The notes under the pieces: generated by a model
What the model saw: only the letters and a program-made list of their open reading frames with translations
Databases searched by the model: none
What the model was told of the DNA's origin: nothing
Origin: Bacteroidaceae bacterium
Lineage (GTDB): Bacteria > Bacteroidota > Bacteroidia > Bacteroidales > Bacteroidaceae
Direction: 5' to 3'
NCBI GenBank assembly: GCA_017448825.1
Contig: JAFSKR010000005.1
Coordinates: 1-48,510, forward strand
Length of the DNA: 48,510 bases
Part shown: positions 1 through 8,837 of the stretch, in pieces
How the letters are laid out: each line of letters starts with the position of its first letter
Position numbering within the stretch: position 1 is the stretch's first letter
Program-made: the position numbers and the translations under genes

Positions 1-130
1 ACAGGTGGCTTGCAAGTGCGGTAGCAAATTTTTCACTTTTCACTTTTACTTTTCACCTTGCCAACAGCCGCGGTAGCAAATTTTTCACTTTTCACTTTTA
101 CTTTTTATCTTTATTTTTTACTTTTCACTT
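1..130. repeat. A/T-rich simple repeats with a 36-bp direct repeat
   Basis: This stretch downstream of the minus-strand permease holds no gene. A block beginning gcggtagcaaatttttcac occurs at about 18-54 and again at about 70-106, followed by further runs of the unit cacttttactttt. Similar spacers made of short A/T words occur at 9352-9372, 9676-9724, 19420-19455 and 24384-24413, so this seems to be a general style of intergenic filler in this genome. No terminator hairpin is visible after the permease stop codon. Confidence 0.7.
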
Positions 131-1282
131 TTACTTTTTACCTTTTCCATAGAGCCACAGGGTGAGGAAGAAATACACAGCCACCTGTGTCCAGAGGGCG
201 AAGTATTCGTGGGAAACATCGAGGATTCCTGCACCGAGGGTGGAGATGCGCACATAGCCGTTCATGCCGAAGGTACTGGGGATGAGGGTGCTCACCGCTC
301 GCCAGAAGGGAGGCACGGCGGTGACTGGCCATGAGATGCCGCTGACGAAGAGGAAGGGGACGGAGAGGAACATGAAGAGCAGCATCCCGTCCTCGCGACG
401 ATAGACGAGGAAGGAAAGGGTCATGGCAAAGAAGATGCAGGCGAGGATGTAGGGGATGACGAAAGCGATGAACGTCCAATAGTTGCCAAGGTGGACAAGG
501 TGGAAAGAGCGTGTGACCACCGTGAACATATAAATCGCCATGACGAGGTAGATGCAGAAATAGACGAGGGCTTTTCCGAGCACGAAGGACGCAACCGGGT
601 ATCGGTGTGAAGGCAGGGTGCATCCGTACTTCTCCCGCGTGTTCCCCATCTGCATCCCTATCCCCAGGAGCAAGGTCTGCTGGATGATGAGCATGAGCAC
701 GGGAGGGATGAGGAAGCAGGCGAAGCCGCCTTGTGGATTGAACAGAGCCGTGTAGTCATATTCTATGGGCATCTTGCTGAGGGTCTCCTGCCGCTGGGTC
801 GTGCCGTGCAGATAGCGCGAGATGCGGATGTCCTTGCCCATCGAGAGAGCCACATTGTTGATGCCCATGAGCATCGTCTTGTAGCAGAGCATGCTGCCCA
901 TGTCGCTGTAGTAGCCCACGTGTGTCTGCCGACCGCGTGCGATGTCAGCCGAAAACGTGGAGGGAATGTGGATGATGCCCTGCACCCTCCGCCGTTTCAG
1001 CCCCTCCTCCGCCTCCTCCATGCTGTGGCACTGGGCAGCGATGCAGACATGGGGCGTGGCATCGACATGGCGGACAAACGCACGGCTCAGTGTGGAATGG
1101 CTGTCATCCACCACCGCACAGGGCACCTCGCGCACCACCTCGTTCGTATAGGTATAAGTGTAGAGCAAGGGATAGAACAAAGGGGCAAGCACGATAAAGA
1201 TGAGGATGCCCTTATCCCTCGACACCACCCGCAATTCGTTCCAGAAGACACGAAAAACATCTTTCATCATATCATTCCACAT
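131..1282 (-). CDS. ABC-2 type transporter permease (second of two)
   Basis: This 383-residue membrane protein has the layout of ABC-2 permeases of the YhhJ/YbhR kind. One transmembrane helix lies near residues 26-45, a soluble periplasmic domain spans roughly 46-185, and five or six hydrophobic helices fill the C-terminal half (about 188-380). The family forms the membrane channel of ATP-driven exporters of drugs, lipids or cell-surface material. Its start overlaps the end of the upstream permease by 11 bp; a start at the internal Met5 or Met6 (1270 or 1267) would remove the overlap. It is the last gene of the tolC-hlyD-permease-permease operon. No ATP-binding subunit is encoded in the visible operon, so the ATPase must lie elsewhere or beyond the left edge. 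Substrate unknown. Confidence 0.88.
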   Translation of the reverse strand: MWNDMMKDVFRVFWNELRVVSRDKGILIFIVLAPLFYPLLYTYTYTNEVVREVPCAVVDDSHSTLSRAFVRHVDATPHVCIAAQCHSMEEAEEGLKRRRVQGIIHIPSTFSADIARGRQTHVGYYSDMGSMLCYKTMLMGINNVALSMGKDIRISRYLHGTTQRQETLSKMPIEYDYTALFNPQGGFACFLIPPVLMLIIQQTLLLGIGMQMGNTREKYGCTLPSHRYPVASFVLGKALVYFCIYLVMAIYMFTVVTRSFHLVHLGNYWTFIAFVIPYILACIFFAMTLSFLVYRREDGMLLFMFLSVPFLFVSGISWPVTAVPPFWRAVSTLIPSTFGMNGYVRISTLGAGILDVSHEYFALWTQVAVYFFLTLWLYGKGKK

Positions 1283-2435
1283 ATTTATATTTTAAGAACG
1301 CCCTTCTGTAGCGGCGCAGCACCGGCAAGGGCAGCAGCAGGAAGCCGAGCAAGGCCGCCACGTGTTGCCAAGCGTAGAAGATGCTGTAGCCATCCAATGC
1401 CTGATTCGTGTAGATGACATTGTAGTGCCTCAGCGGAATAAACCACGAGAACACCTGCAAAGGCATGTCCATAGCCGAGATGGGGAAAGTCAAGCCAGCC
1501 ATCGAGAAAGAGAACACGCCCAGCAGGGCACACACGCTCATCGCCATGCGCATCTGCCCCAAGAAGATGCCGAACACGAACACACCAAAGCCTTGGCATG
1601 CCAGCACCGTGAGCACGCCCAAGAGCATCATGGGGAGGATGCCGCTGTGGCAGGGAAACCGCAACACACCGTAGAACAGCACATCGAAGAAACAGAATAC
1701 GAAAGAAAAGATAACCGTCTGCGGCAGCAGTTTCCCCGCCAGAATGCGCGACACCGAATAGCCCCCCAAGCGGAATAGTTGCCATTGTGTGCCGCGCTTC
1801 CACTCATAGCCAATCGTGTAGGTGGCACAGAGCATACAGAGCAGCATCACCGCCCCTGGCACAAACACGTTGCAGAGAAAGACGGCATAGTTCAGGTAGG
1901 AATTGTTCAGCGGATGGGTGTCCACCACGATGGGTTGCAGCATCGGCATGATGTTCTCCTCGCTGACACCTTTGCCCCGGAGCGACGTGCGCATCATCAC
2001 CACGCTGGCCAGTTCCGACGCTTGCCGCATATCCTTCATCACCAATGCGCTGGGGATGAAGAATGCCTCGTTCGTGTAGAACGAAAGTCTCGGTTGGCGA
2101 GAGGCGAGTGCATCGTCGGTAAACCCGTCGGGGATGTAGTAGAAGCCATAAATCTCTCCGTGCTGGATGCCTCGCCGCGCATCGCTGAAGGAAGCGTATC
2201 GACGGGTCAGCTCCACCGATTGAAGGGCGTCGAGCGTGCGGACGAAGGTGCGGCTGATTTGGGTGTTGTCCTCGTCCACGATGCCTGTAGGCAAATCGGT
2301 GGGCAAACCGTCGCGCATGAGAGTGGTGAAATAAACCATACACAAAATGGGTGCCACCACCATCACACTGATGAGCAAAGGTCGCCTCCTGTAGAAGCGC
2401 AACTCTCGGCGAACAAAGAAAAACAAATCTTTCAT
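1272..2435 (-). CDS. ABC-2 type transporter permease (first of two)
   Basis: This 387-residue paralogue of the downstream permease has the same plan: a basic N-terminus (KDLFFFVRRELRFYRRRP), a first helix at about residues 20-40, an extracytoplasmic domain to about residue 185, then a cluster of helices to the C-terminus. Two half-size permeases side by side probably form the heterodimeric channel of one exporter. The gene begins 3 bp after the HlyD-like adaptor gene ends and overlaps the next permease, so the genes are almost certainly cotranscribed and translationally coupled. Substrate cannot be read from the sequence. Family assignment is firm on topology and operon context. Confidence 0.88.
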   Translation of the reverse strand: MKDLFFFVRRELRFYRRRPLLISVMVVAPILCMVYFTTLMRDGLPTDLPTGIVDEDNTQISRTFVRTLDALQSVELTRRYASFSDARRGIQHGEIYGFYYIPDGFTDDALASRQPRLSFYTNEAFFIPSALVMKDMRQASELASVVMMRTSLRGKGVSEENIMPMLQPIVVDTHPLNNSYLNYAVFLCNVFVPGAVMLLCMLCATYTIGYEWKRGTQWQLFRLGGYSVSRILAGKLLPQTVIFSFVFCFFDVLFYGVLRFPCHSGILPMMLLGVLTVLACQGFGVFVFGIFLGQMRMAMSVCALLGVFSFSMAGLTFPISAMDMPLQVFSWFIPLRHYNVIYTNQALDGYSIFYAWQHVAALLGFLLLPLPVLRRYRRAFLKYKYVE

Positions 2436-2438
2436 TCT

Positions 2439-3440
2439 TCAATCCTTTCTCAACACAGCGCTCATCCCTGCATACAGCTCCACCGTGTCTCTATCCTGCA
2501 TGGGGCGCGCCCTCACCTCAAAGGTCTTCAGGTCCAGCCCGTCCATGGCTTTCGTGGCTTTCCATGCAGCAAAGTTGCCCACATTGTTCATCCACGTGAT
2601 GCCCACAATCATGGTTTTGTGGATAGCCGGGATATAGACCTCCTTCACATCGCCCACCTTCAACCCCTCCAAGAGGTCCTCGCGCACATTGAACGTGAAC
2701 CAGAAATCATACACACAAGCCACATTCATCAGGGGTGCCCCCGCTCCCACAAACTCTCCCACTTCCGGAAAAATCTCTGTCACCAGCCCGTCAGCCGAAG
2801 CCAGCAGCACCGTCTCGCCCACGTAGGAACGCACCTCGCTGATGGCACCTTCGGCACGCTGCACCTGTGCCGAGGCTGCCGATTTGTCTTCCGTTCGCGC
2901 GCCGTTGTGTGCCATTTCATACTGTGCCCTTGCAGCCGACTCACTCGCCAACGCTGCATCACGCTGTGCCAGAGCCTCGTCGCGCTTCTGTTCAGCCATC
3001 ACCCCCTGCTCGAACAATTGGCTGACACGCTGGTACGTCTTTTCAGCCACGTCCAACCCGGCTTTGGCTTTCTGCCACAGCTCAAATGCCGACTGAATCT
3101 GCTCCTGCCGGGTGCCATTTTGTGCCTTCTGCTCCTGAGCCAGGGCGGCATGATAGGCTGCTTCCGCCTGTTGCAGTTTGGCATCCAAGTCGGGGGCATC
3201 GAGCACCACCAACGTGTCGCCTCGCTTCACACGGTCGCCTTCTTCCACTCTGATTTCGAGCACACGGGCAGGAACCTTGCTGGAGAGGCGATAATCTGTC
3301 ACCTCCACCTCGCCTTGGATAATTTCTTCACTTGTTGGCAACCCAAACCCCACGCACACCACGAGGGCTATCACGCCAACCAAAACACCGCCACACACAA
3401 GGGTGGCTTTCATGTTCTTTTTGTTCATAATCTTGAGCAT
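2439..3440 (-). CDS. HlyD/EmrA-family membrane fusion (periplasmic adaptor) protein
   Basis: This 333-residue protein has one N-terminal anchor helix (about residues 10-32), then a lipoyl/barrel-sandwich half motif (VPARVLEIRVEEGDRVKRGD, about 56-75). A long alanine/glutamine-rich coiled-coil hairpin follows (about 85-190), then the second barrel-sandwich half (VGETVLLASADGLVTEIFPE) and a beta-barrel domain. Such adaptors bridge an inner-membrane pump and a TolC channel across the periplasm. Start taken at 3440; Met5 (3428) is also possible. It is separated from the upstream tolC-like gene by 147 bp carrying four palindromic 23-bp repeats, and lies 3 bp from the first permease gene. The combination defines a tripartite efflux or secretion system. 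Confidence 0.92.
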   Translation of the reverse strand: MLKIMNKKNMKATLVCGGVLVGVIALVVCVGFGLPTSEEIIQGEVEVTDYRLSSKVPARVLEIRVEEGDRVKRGDTLVVLDAPDLDAKLQQAEAAYHAALAQEQKAQNGTRQEQIQSAFELWQKAKAGLDVAEKTYQRVSQLFEQGVMAEQKRDEALAQRDAALASESAARAQYEMAHNGARTEDKSAASAQVQRAEGAISEVRSYVGETVLLASADGLVTEIFPEVGEFVGAGAPLMNVACVYDFWFTFNVREDLLEGLKVGDVKEVYIPAIHKTMIVGITWMNNVGNFAAWKATKAMDGLDLKTFEVRARPMQDRDTVELYAGMSAVLRKD

Positions 3441-3480
3441 TTAGGTTTGCTGTTTTTCGTCGCTTCCCATACCCCCGAAT

Positions 3481-3566
3481 CGACGTGCCCCACGTCGCCT
3501 CACCGACGTGCCCCACGTCGGTTGACCGATGTGCCCCACGTCGGTTGACCGATGTGCCCCACGTCG
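3481..3566. repeat. Four tandem 23-bp palindromic repeats between tolC and hlyD
   Basis: Four copies of a 17-bp near-perfect palindrome, cgacgtgccccacgtcg (cgatg in copies 3 and 4), begin at 3481, 3504, 3527 and 3550, an exact 23-bp period. The linkers are cctcac and ggttgac. Each unit can fold as a 6-7 bp hairpin. A related pair lies at 26397-26436. The array sits inside the tolC-hlyD operon and would be transcribed, so it could set relative expression of channel and adaptor by stabilising or pausing the mRNA; that role is inference. Confidence 0.85.
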
Positions 3567-3587
3567 GTTTAGAGGTATTGAGTGCAC

Positions 3588-4979
3588 CTATTCGGAGGCA
3601 GTGGACAAAGTACCCATCGCCTTCTTCAGGTAGAGCTTTGCCAGCCGCAGGTCAATCTCCGCACCCACCACCTGCGAGTGGGCAGAGAGCCATGCCGTCT
3701 GTGCCTCCAGCACATTGCTCACGGGGATGACTCCCTCGCTGTGTCCGAGGGTGGCGTGGCGCAGGTTTTCATCTGCCGAGGCTTGGCTCGCACGTGCCGC
3801 TGTGAGTCTTTCACGGGCTTCGGTCAGTTTCTGCTGGCACTGGCTTACCTGTAGTTCCACTTGTTCGCGCGCCTCGGAGAGTTGCAGCCGCGCGATGTTG
3901 GCCCGTGCTTTGGCCGCGTTCACCTTGAAGATGCGCTCGCCGCTGGTGAGCAGGGGGATGTTGACCATCACGCCCACATTCCACATGCCTTTCAACTTCC
4001 GCTCAAACCCGTTGAACATGGAGGGGTTGGTGCCCATCCACCCACCTGTCAGCACCACTTGCGGAAGATACTCTGCACGGGCGGCCGTTATCTTCTGGTC
4101 GTGGATGCGGGTGGAAAGCTTCAGCATCTGCAATTCTGGACGGCGGTCGAAGGGATTGCGGTTGAGGAGCGTCGCTTGGGGAATCTTCGGAGTCTCGGCT
4201 TCCATCAGCGGTTCTCCGCTGTTGTCAAGTGGCTTGATGTCCGTGTCCATCGGCAATCCGCACACCAGGCAGAGTTTCATCTGCAAGATGCTGATGCCGT
4301 TGTCGAGTTGAATCAGCGTCACCTCCGCCTCGTTCACCTTCACTTTCACTGACAGTTCGTCGGCACGGGTGGTCACTCCTTCCGTCACCATCGCCTCCAC
4401 ATCGGCATCGAGCTTCTGCACCAACTGCAAATAACTCTCCGCCAACTGTCGCCTTTCTTGCAGGTGGACGAGTTGCCAGTAGGTCTCATCCACCTCGACG
4501 ATGACTTCCTGCAACGCCAAGTTGTGTTTCTGTCGGGCAATGTCTTCGGCAAAATGGGTGATGCGGTTGTATGCCAGAATCTTGCCGCCCATGTAGAGCG
4601 GTTGGGTCAGCATGACAGTGGTGGCGGTGAGGTCGCGGGTGTCGGTGTGGAGCGCATCCACCAGTGCCGCTCCCATGTCGCCAAGCAAGGCACCGCTGCC
4701 CAGCATGGTCTTCTGTGAATCGCTCAGTAGCGAGATTTCTCGATTGGTACGCACATACGTACCCGAGGCGGACACACGGGGCAACAGTTTCGACTCTGCC
4801 GCCCTGTGTTCCCACGTTGCCTCACGAATGCCCTCGCGAGCCATCAAGACCGATTTGTTGTTCTGAATGGCAAATGCCCGGCAGCTGTCGAGCGAAAGAC
4901 GCATGGGGATGTTCGGTTGCGACCATCCTGACACCGAGACGACCAGCCATAAGGAGAAAAATAAAACATTTCTTTTCAT
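3588..4979 (-). CDS. TolC-family outer membrane efflux channel
   Basis: This 463-residue outer membrane factor has a signal peptide (MKRNVLFFSLWLVVSVSGWSQ) and the two long alpha-helical hairpin repeats typical of TolC/OprM proteins, rich in Ala, Gln, Glu and Leu. In-frame sequence continues upstream to 5303, but the hydrophobic signal begins at the ATG at 4977-4979, so that start is chosen. It would form the trimeric outer-membrane duct for the downstream HlyD-like adaptor and ABC-2 permeases. It is the first gene of the minus-strand operon and is divergent from an AraC-family gene 256 bp away. A conventional TolC family member in length and composition. Confidence 0.92.
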   Translation of the reverse strand: MKRNVLFFSLWLVVSVSGWSQPNIPMRLSLDSCRAFAIQNNKSVLMAREGIREATWEHRAAESKLLPRVSASGTYVRTNREISLLSDSQKTMLGSGALLGDMGAALVDALHTDTRDLTATTVMLTQPLYMGGKILAYNRITHFAEDIARQKHNLALQEVIVEVDETYWQLVHLQERRQLAESYLQLVQKLDADVEAMVTEGVTTRADELSVKVKVNEAEVTLIQLDNGISILQMKLCLVCGLPMDTDIKPLDNSGEPLMEAETPKIPQATLLNRNPFDRRPELQMLKLSTRIHDQKITAARAEYLPQVVLTGGWMGTNPSMFNGFERKLKGMWNVGVMVNIPLLTSGERIFKVNAAKARANIARLQLSEAREQVELQVSQCQQKLTEARERLTAARASQASADENLRHATLGHSEGVIPVSNVLEAQTAWLSAHSQVVGAEIDLRLAKLYLKKAMGTLSTASE

Positions 4980-5235
4980 CTTGCTTGTGTTGAAAAACGC
5001 TGCAAAGGAACGACTTATCGACGAATGAAACAACCAAAAAAGTTCCACAAGAATGTCTGATTTTCCACAAAACGGCAAGATGGAGAAGAATGCAACATCT
5101 TTGGAAGAAAACAGAACATCACCATATGAAAAAAAAGTGGTTACTTTGCACAAGATAAGCTGCGCCTCGGCATAGTTCAAACGAGCATGGCTCTGCGTTC
5201 GGCTTGTATTATCTTTCATCAAAAACGGGACACCT
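4980..5235. other. Divergent intergenic region, tolC operon and araC
   Basis: This 256-bp gap between the two divergent genes must hold both promoters. No exact pair of TTTG and TAnnTTTG boxes was found in either direction. The nearest candidate for the araC gene is ttactttg near 5138-5146, which lacks the A of the consensus. No strong inverted repeat that could be an AraC operator was recognised. Confidence 0.4.
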
Positions 5236-6087
5236 ATGAAGACAATGGCAAAAGACCTGACTGTGCAGACGAACAATCGTCTGACGTTCATCGACGACAT
5301 CACGGGGCTGAAAAACTTTCAGTTGCGGGACCTGCACCTCTCCTCCTACGTGGTCGTCCACATTCTGGAGGGAAGAGCCTCCTTCTGTGTACACCATCAG
5401 CAGTATGAACTGGCGAAGAACGACATGTTCATCTGCCACCCCGACATCGTGCTGGAGCGCACGACGGTGAGCCTCGATGTGGAACTCCGATGCACGGCCC
5501 TCTCGCCTGAATATGTCGAGGAACTCGCTGTGCTGGCATCGGAGAATTGGGACATCCGCCGATACATGGAGGAACGCCCCATCCTGCACCTGAGCGACGA
5601 GGATTCGCTCGTCTGCCAGCAGTACTACACGCTCTTCAAGTCGAAGATGCGGCACACTGACATCCCTCACCACAGGGAACTGATGAACGCCCTGGTGCAA
5701 GCGTTCATCTATGAGTTCCACAATATGCTGACCGCCCATGTCTGTCTGCCCACATCGCCTCGCTCATCGGCGGAAATCCTCTTCCAGCGTTTTCAGCGGC
5801 TGCTCGAAAACACCAACCCCAAGGTGCGCAACATGGGCTACTATGCGGAACAACTGAACATCACTCCGAAGTACTTCTCCACCATCTGCAAGCGAGTGAG
5901 TGGAAAACGGGCGAACGAACTCATCACGGCAGCCGTGTTGAAGGAGGTGGAGAACGCCCTGCGCAACACATCGATGAGCATCAAGGAAATCACCCACCGC
6001 CTCGACTTCCCCAACGAGTCCTTCTTCTGCGCCTTCGTCAAGAAGCATCTGGGCAGGACACCGCAAAGCATAAGAAGGGGAACGTGA
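5236..6087 (+). CDS. AraC-family transcriptional regulator
   Basis: This 283-residue protein has an N-terminal cupin-like sensing domain (about residues 15-160) and a C-terminal AraC-type double helix-turn-helix (about 195-280). The first HTH is seen in GYYAEQLNITPKYFSTICKR and the second in SIKEITHRLDFPNESFFCAF, ending in the familiar GRTPQSIRR. Members bind DNA through the C-terminal domain and usually respond to a small ligand. It is transcribed away from the tolC-hlyD-ABC operon and is the obvious candidate regulator of it, as is common for Bacteroidetes efflux operons; that link is inference from position. Start: ATG at 5236 (MKTMAKDL); an in-frame ATG three codons later is an alternative. 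Confidence 0.9.
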   Translation: MKTMAKDLTVQTNNRLTFIDDITGLKNFQLRDLHLSSYVVVHILEGRASFCVHHQQYELAKNDMFICHPDIVLERTTVSLDVELRCTALSPEYVEELAVLASENWDIRRYMEERPILHLSDEDSLVCQQYYTLFKSKMRHTDIPHHRELMNALVQAFIYEFHNMLTAHVCLPTSPRSSAEILFQRFQRLLENTNPKVRNMGYYAEQLNITPKYFSTICKRVSGKRANELITAAVLKEVENALRNTSMSIKEITHRLDFPNESFFCAFVKKHLGRTPQSIRRGT

Positions 6088-6136
6088 CATCCCTAAGTGC
6101 ATGTTTCTCATCGTGCGATTTTGACAGAGGAGTGTA

Positions 6137-6169
6137 CTTGAAAGCGTGACAAGTCGTCACGCTTTCAAG
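6137..6169. terminator. Perfect 14-bp hairpin after araC
   Basis: Arms cttgaaagcgtgac (6137-6150) and gtcacgctttcaag (6156-6169) are perfect complements around a 5-nt loop, about 50 bp after the araC stop codon. No T-tract follows on the plus strand, so it may be a factor-dependent terminator or transcript-end stabiliser rather than a classical intrinsic terminator. The rest of 6170-6309 shows nothing recognisable. Confidence 0.6.
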
Positions 6170-6309
6170 GTGAAAAATAAAAAAAGGCTGCCGCGACGGA
6201 CGACCTGTAAGATATAGATATATTATAATAATGTGGAGAAACACAGGGCAGGAATAGCCGATCTTCTCATTTTTCTTGTTGAGACGGATGGAGTTTGAAG
6301 AAATTGTTG

Positions 6310-6317
6310 TACCTTTG
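6310..6317 (+). promoter_or_regulatory. -7 box TACCTTTG upstream of the thioredoxin-fold gene
   Basis: TACCTTTG matches the Bacteroidetes -7 consensus TAnnTTTG exactly and lies 19 bp before the start codon at 6337. A TTTG occurs at 6294-6297 but only 12 nt upstream, which is too close for a standard -33 element. The leader would be very short. Confidence 0.5.
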
Positions 6318-6336
6318 TGGACAAATTTAGCAATAT

Positions 6337-8730
6337 ATGGCGAATATGAAGAAAATATGGTTAATGATGCTGCTCGCCCTCGTCGGGGTGGCGGGATTGG
6401 CTAAAGAGGCTGTTGTCGTGTGGGAACAGCCCGCTACCGAGTGTGGAAACTGCTATGGCGATGGATACTTCAACCTCGCCATCGATGTGACGAAGGTGGA
6501 ACTGAGGGCTGACGAGACCGTGGTGTATGTCACGGTGTCGCAGCGTTCGGACTATCCCGACTTCTGTTTTCAGTTTGTTGGCGACACTTATTTGAAAGCG
6601 GACAACCAGCGCTATCCGCTTGTGGAGGCCAAAGGCATAGAACTCAACAAGTTTGTGCAAACCAATAAGAACGGCAAGCGCGATGTGGAGTTCCATTTCC
6701 CACCGCTGCCTCAGAACACCAAGTCGTTCGACTTCATCGAGGGCGACGGCGACCGTGCTTTCCAAATCAGGGGTATCAAGCCCGTGGAGGAACGCTGGAA
6801 GCAGCTGTTCCCGTCCTATTGGCGCGATGACAAGGGTGACTGGAAGATTGCCTTTCTGGAGGATTGCGCTATCTACGATTGCAGGTTCTGGAACTATCAG
6901 CAATGTGACGTGAACCCCAAGACGAACAAGGCTGAAATCGTGATGCGGAATGGCAACGACGAACTGAGGGTGAAGGTGGGAAAGGACAAGAGGGGCAAAC
7001 GCCAGATTCAGATTGGTGACAAAAGGGCTGTGTACGCCATGATTACCAGCCGCTTCATGCCCGACTACCCCACCAAGGACTTGCGAACGGACTTTGTGGA
7101 TAATGGCTACAAGACCGATACCGTGACGGTGGTCGGCTGGCTTAAGGATATGCCCGAGCACTTCAAGAGCCAGAAGACCTTTGAGTTCGGTTACGAGAAC
7201 TTCTTTACTGACAAACAGGAATCTGTCTATGCCGATTTGGATGAACAGGGACGCTTCACCGTAAAAATACCTGTCATCAATAGCACCGATTTCTTCTGCG
7301 ACTGGGGTCGTAGCTTCACCGAGATGATGTTTGAGCCTGGCAAAACCTACTTCATGCTCTACGACTTCAAGGAGGGGCGCCGCTTCTTTATGGGAGACGA
7401 CTGCCGGCTGCAGAACGAGCTCTTCAGGTTTCCGCTTGGTTGGAACAGCGTTCGCCTGTATGAGGGAAGAGATGGGGCTGGCGAGGGTGCGCAGGAACTC
7501 TTCGACAAGTATATCGCCTCTGTCGATAGTCTGCTTAAAACGGAATATGCCAACGTCGATGCACTCTGTGAGACTCACCCCACGCTCTCCACACGCTTCA
7601 ACCTCTACAGAAAGGGTCATACGCTCAGCCAGCAGGCTCGCGATTTTGGTCAGGCTCGTTTCCGTGCTGCCCAATTCCAGTTGCCTGCCAGCGCCCGCAA
7701 GTATGCCTACGCTACGTTCTGGACAAAGATGCAGGAGCCTTACACGCTCCATCGTGACCTGAGCACCTTCCTGACCGACTATCTTGACGATGCCGCCTAC
7801 AACGTGAAGTCTTCGTTCTCCATTAATCCCCAAGACCACATTGACGAATACGCCTCGAACGATGAGGAACTGGCGTTGCTGAAGAAATGGAAGGAATGGA
7901 TTGCCGAGGCCAACGCCGCAGTTGAAAAGGCATCCACTCCTGAAGAGAAACAGCACGTGGCCGAGGAACTGAACACCAGGAATGCGGACATGATTCAGCA
8001 GGTAAACAAGATTCTTAATGGTCCTAAAGGTGTGAGGCTCATCAGCGGGAAGTTGCTTACGGCAAGCATGAAAGGTCATCTCCAAATGCTTGATTCTCTT
8101 CAGGCTTCCCCATTCATCAAGGATATGTTTCTCTCACGAATGGTATGCAAGGAGATTGACTACAGACGCTGCTCGTTGCTCCCAGAGGTGATTGATACGC
8201 TGAAGGCACTTGTCAGCAATCCTATCTGCATCGGGATGGTGGAGAAGAAGAACGACCACTACCTCGCCATCGAGAACCGTGAGTTCGACAAGTTGGTGCT
8301 CAAGTCGCCGGATAACCTCAAAGACATCTCAGAGGGCGAGGCGCTGCTGAAGAAAATCGTCGAGCCGTACAAGGGTAAGTTTGTATTGCTCGACATCTGG
8401 GGCACATGGTGCGGCCCCTGCAAGGAAGCTCTCTCACACTCCACCGAGGAGTACGCCCGTCTGAAGGACTTTGACATCCAGTACCTATATTTGGCTAACC
8501 GCAGCCCTCAAGACTCGTGGGAGAACGTCATCAAAGAGTATAATGTGAGCGGCCCGAACGTGGCTCACTACAACCTTCCCGAAAACCAGCAGACCGCCAT
8601 CGAGCACCATCTGAACGTCCACAGCTTCCCCACCTATAAACTCTTCAACCGCAACGGCGACCTTCTCGACTTAGAAGTAGACCCGCGCAACCTCGAAGGC
8701 CTTGCAAGATTGCTGGAACAGATGAAATAA
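6337..8730 (+). CDS. Exported protein with C-terminal TlpA-like thioredoxin domain
   Basis: This 797-residue protein begins with a signal peptide (KKIWLMMLLALVGVAGLAKE; a start at 6346 is equally plausible). It carries a long, poorly recognisable N-terminal region (about 25-640) and ends in a TlpA/ResA-like thioredoxin fold (about 650-797). The redox motif WCGPC is at residues 691-695 with cysteines 692 and 695, followed by a cis-proline loop (SFPTYKLFNRNGDLL). Such Bacteroidetes proteins are periplasmic or envelope thiol-disulfide reductases; the large N-terminal part may bind a partner. It appears monocistronic, with its own -7 box just upstream. The redox domain is sure; the target is unknown. 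Confidence 0.85.
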   Translation: MANMKKIWLMMLLALVGVAGLAKEAVVVWEQPATECGNCYGDGYFNLAIDVTKVELRADETVVYVTVSQRSDYPDFCFQFVGDTYLKADNQRYPLVEAKGIELNKFVQTNKNGKRDVEFHFPPLPQNTKSFDFIEGDGDRAFQIRGIKPVEERWKQLFPSYWRDDKGDWKIAFLEDCAIYDCRFWNYQQCDVNPKTNKAEIVMRNGNDELRVKVGKDKRGKRQIQIGDKRAVYAMITSRFMPDYPTKDLRTDFVDNGYKTDTVTVVGWLKDMPEHFKSQKTFEFGYENFFTDKQESVYADLDEQGRFTVKIPVINSTDFFCDWGRSFTEMMFEPGKTYFMLYDFKEGRRFFMGDDCRLQNELFRFPLGWNSVRLYEGRDGAGEGAQELFDKYIASVDSLLKTEYANVDALCETHPTLSTRFNLYRKGHTLSQQARDFGQARFRAAQFQLPASARKYAYATFWTKMQEPYTLHRDLSTFLTDYLDDAAYNVKSSFSINPQDHIDEYASNDEELALLKKWKEWIAEANAAVEKASTPEEKQHVAEELNTRNADMIQQVNKILNGPKGVRLISGKLLTASMKGHLQMLDSLQASPFIKDMFLSRMVCKEIDYRRCSLLPEVIDTLKALVSNPICIGMVEKKNDHYLAIENREFDKLVLKSPDNLKDISEGEALLKKIVEPYKGKFVLLDIWGTWCGPCKEALSHSTEEYARLKDFDIQYLYLANRSPQDSWENVIKEYNVSGPNVAHYNLPENQQTAIEHHLNVHSFPTYKLFNRNGDLLDLEVDPRNLEGLARLLEQMK

Positions 8731-8758
8731 GAAATCAGAGTCCTTCTCCAGCTGTATG

Positions 8759-8790
8759 CCCCCAGCCCCAAAGGGGGAGGGGGTGGGACA
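8759..8790. repeat. C/G-rich hairpin repeat (cccc-aaa-gggg type)
   Basis: The stretch ccccagccccaaaggggga can fold with ccccc against ggggg around a short loop. Related sequences lie at 12274-12299 and 24351-24373, and the same words in reverse complement (ccctttgggggctgggg) occur within the signal-peptide codons of three genes (12414, 19515, 24472). It lies between the thioredoxin-fold gene and the gamma-carbonic anhydrase gene and may weaken read-through. Confidence 0.6.
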
Positions 8791-8837
8791 CCCGAAACTT
8801 TCAAAAATTTCATATACTCAACATAACAGATAATACT

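Noticed and set aside
1779-3548. 589-codon plus-strand open frame opposite the HlyD and permease genes
   Set aside because: His/Gln/Pro-rich translation without domains; it is antisense to two well-recognised genes and spans their junction.
3481-3566. Possible CRISPR array
   Set aside because: Units are 17-bp palindromes with 6-bp linkers that are not unique spacers, and no cas gene is nearby.
4980-5303. Longer tolC start at 5303
   Set aside because: The extension overlaps the divergent araC start and lies before a clear signal peptide beginning at 4979.
6361-8085. 574-codon minus-strand open frame
   Set aside because: Antisense to the thioredoxin-fold protein gene; no signal, motif or promoter, and composition typical of a shadow frame.
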